A stretch of 64,000 nt of DNA from Cribrihabitans marinus. Lineage in GTDB: Bacteria > Pseudomonadota > Alphaproteobacteria > Rhodobacterales > Rhodobacteraceae. Below the pieces are notes generated by a model that saw only the letters and a program-made list of their open reading frames with translations, searched no databases and was not told where the DNA came from. Positions 63,599-64,000 of the stretch are shown here, piece after piece (the stretch's first letter is position 1; every line of letters begins with the position of its first letter). A program made the translations under genes and the position numbers. The stretch lies in contig NZ_FNYD01000003.1 in the NCBI RefSeq assembly GCF_900109035.1, forward strand, positions 248,001 through 312,000, read 5' to 3'.

Positions 63599-64000
63599 AT
63601 GCTCACGGTTTTTGCCCCGCTGCCCCTGTTGCTGATCGCCGCACTGTCCATCCGGATGCCGGGCCGCCGCCCGGATCCGCTGCCGCGCCTGTCGGAAGCG
63701 GCCGGCCTTTTGACCCTGCTGCTGGCCGCGGGCGGTGTGGTTCAGCTCCTGCTGGGTGGCGGTACTGCGCTGACATTCGGGCCGGCCTCGCTGGGCCTGT
63801 TGCTGCGGCTGGACGCGGTGTCGGCGGTCATGACGCTGCTGGTGGGTTTCGTCGGCTGGATCGTGCTGCGCTTCTCGCGCAGCTATCTGGATGGCGAGGA
63901 TCGCGAAGGGTTGTTCCACGGGCTGATGCTGGCCACCATTGCCGCCGTTCTGGTGCTGGTGCAAAGCGGCGGGCTGGCGACAATGATCCTGGCCTTCGTG
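63599..64000 (+). CDS. DabB-like / NuoL-like proton-conducting membrane subunit (partial)
   Basis: The gene starts with ATG at 63599 behind TTTTGGAG and continues past the window edge; 134 residues are visible. Several transmembrane helices are seen (PLPLLLIAALSI, LLTLLLAAGGVVQLLLG and VMTLLVGFVGWIVLRFS), followed by R-S-Y-L-D-G-E-D-R-E-G-L-F-H, a pattern of NuoL-type antiporter subunits. The short N-terminus without the full NuoL leader and the divergent LysR gene fit DabB, which works with DabA in inorganic carbon uptake. DabA lies outside the window, so NuoL-like is the safe call. Confidence 0.75.
   Translation, partial: MLTVFAPLPLLLIAALSIRMPGRRPDPLPRLSEAAGLLTLLLAAGGVVQLLLGGGTALTFGPASLGLLLRLDAVSAVMTLLVGFVGWIVLRFSRSYLDGEDREGLFHGLMLATIAAVLVLVQSGGLATMILAFV

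Overview
The window reads as chromosomal sequence from a GC-rich alphaproteobacterium, most likely a Rhodobacteraceae (Roseobacter-type) member. This is inferred from the gene content: an ectoine hydroxylase, 3-hydroxybutyrate dehydrogenase next to a patatin, a zwf-pgl-pgi cluster, heme A synthase, a Mg-type HemB, a short Usg protein, a MoxR/Bat operon and dense operons with ATGA-type overlaps. No insertion sequence, prophage or CRISPR array was seen.

Layout. 1-3.4 kb: the end of a Tat-type YSC84 lipoprotein gene, then a visibly less GC-rich patch with an Acg-like nitroreductase and a MarR regulator behind a twin-operator promoter, plus an unknown exported protein. 3.4-12.5 kb: hemB, ectD, a small membrane protein, mfd, an unknown basic protein, a methyltransferase and a TPR protein. 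12.5-19 kb: a Bcr/CflA-type exporter, an acyl-CoA ligase with a FrnE-like DsbA protein and a divergent XRE-cupin regulator, an orphan YejA-like binding protein and a candidate small RNA with its own promoter and terminator. 19-30.6 kb: bdhA-patatin, DUF502, psuK-psuG (pseudouridine breakdown), DUF4198/HupE, a ThiE-like protein, a TrmJ-like methyltransferase, ctaA-M32 carboxypeptidase, and an exported protein with an entericidin-like lipoprotein. 30.6-36.6 kb: gyrA, usg, a secreted caspase-like protein and two divergent lysine-rich coiled-coil genes. 36.6-44.1 kb: zwf-pgl-pgi, thioesterase, acyl-CoA synthetase, MFS and tRNA-Gly(CCC). 44.1-52.4 kb: an outer-membrane barrel, a META-domain protein, a 1,851-residue protein and a CpXC protein. 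52.4-64 kb: an AraC regulator, sulfatase and HAD hydrolase, the six-gene MoxR/Bat operon, a LysR regulator and the start of a dabB-like gene.

The most unusual locus is 46019-52351. The giant protein has an N-terminal alpha/beta module, an acidic linker, about thirteen degenerate helical-hairpin repeats, and a C-terminal zinc metallopeptidase domain. In that domain HEVGH, a downstream Tyr and an E-W-F-A-E motif match the catalytic layout of anthrax lethal factor (M34/ATLF-like). It is followed 24 nt later by a zinc-ribbon CpXC protein. Together they look like an undescribed protease or toxin-like two-gene system.

Other points of interest are the small RNA at 19001-19076, the caspase-like/coiled-coil divergent locus, the paired AGTTC-N6-GAACT operators, and a Bat protein that has lost the first MIDAS aspartate.
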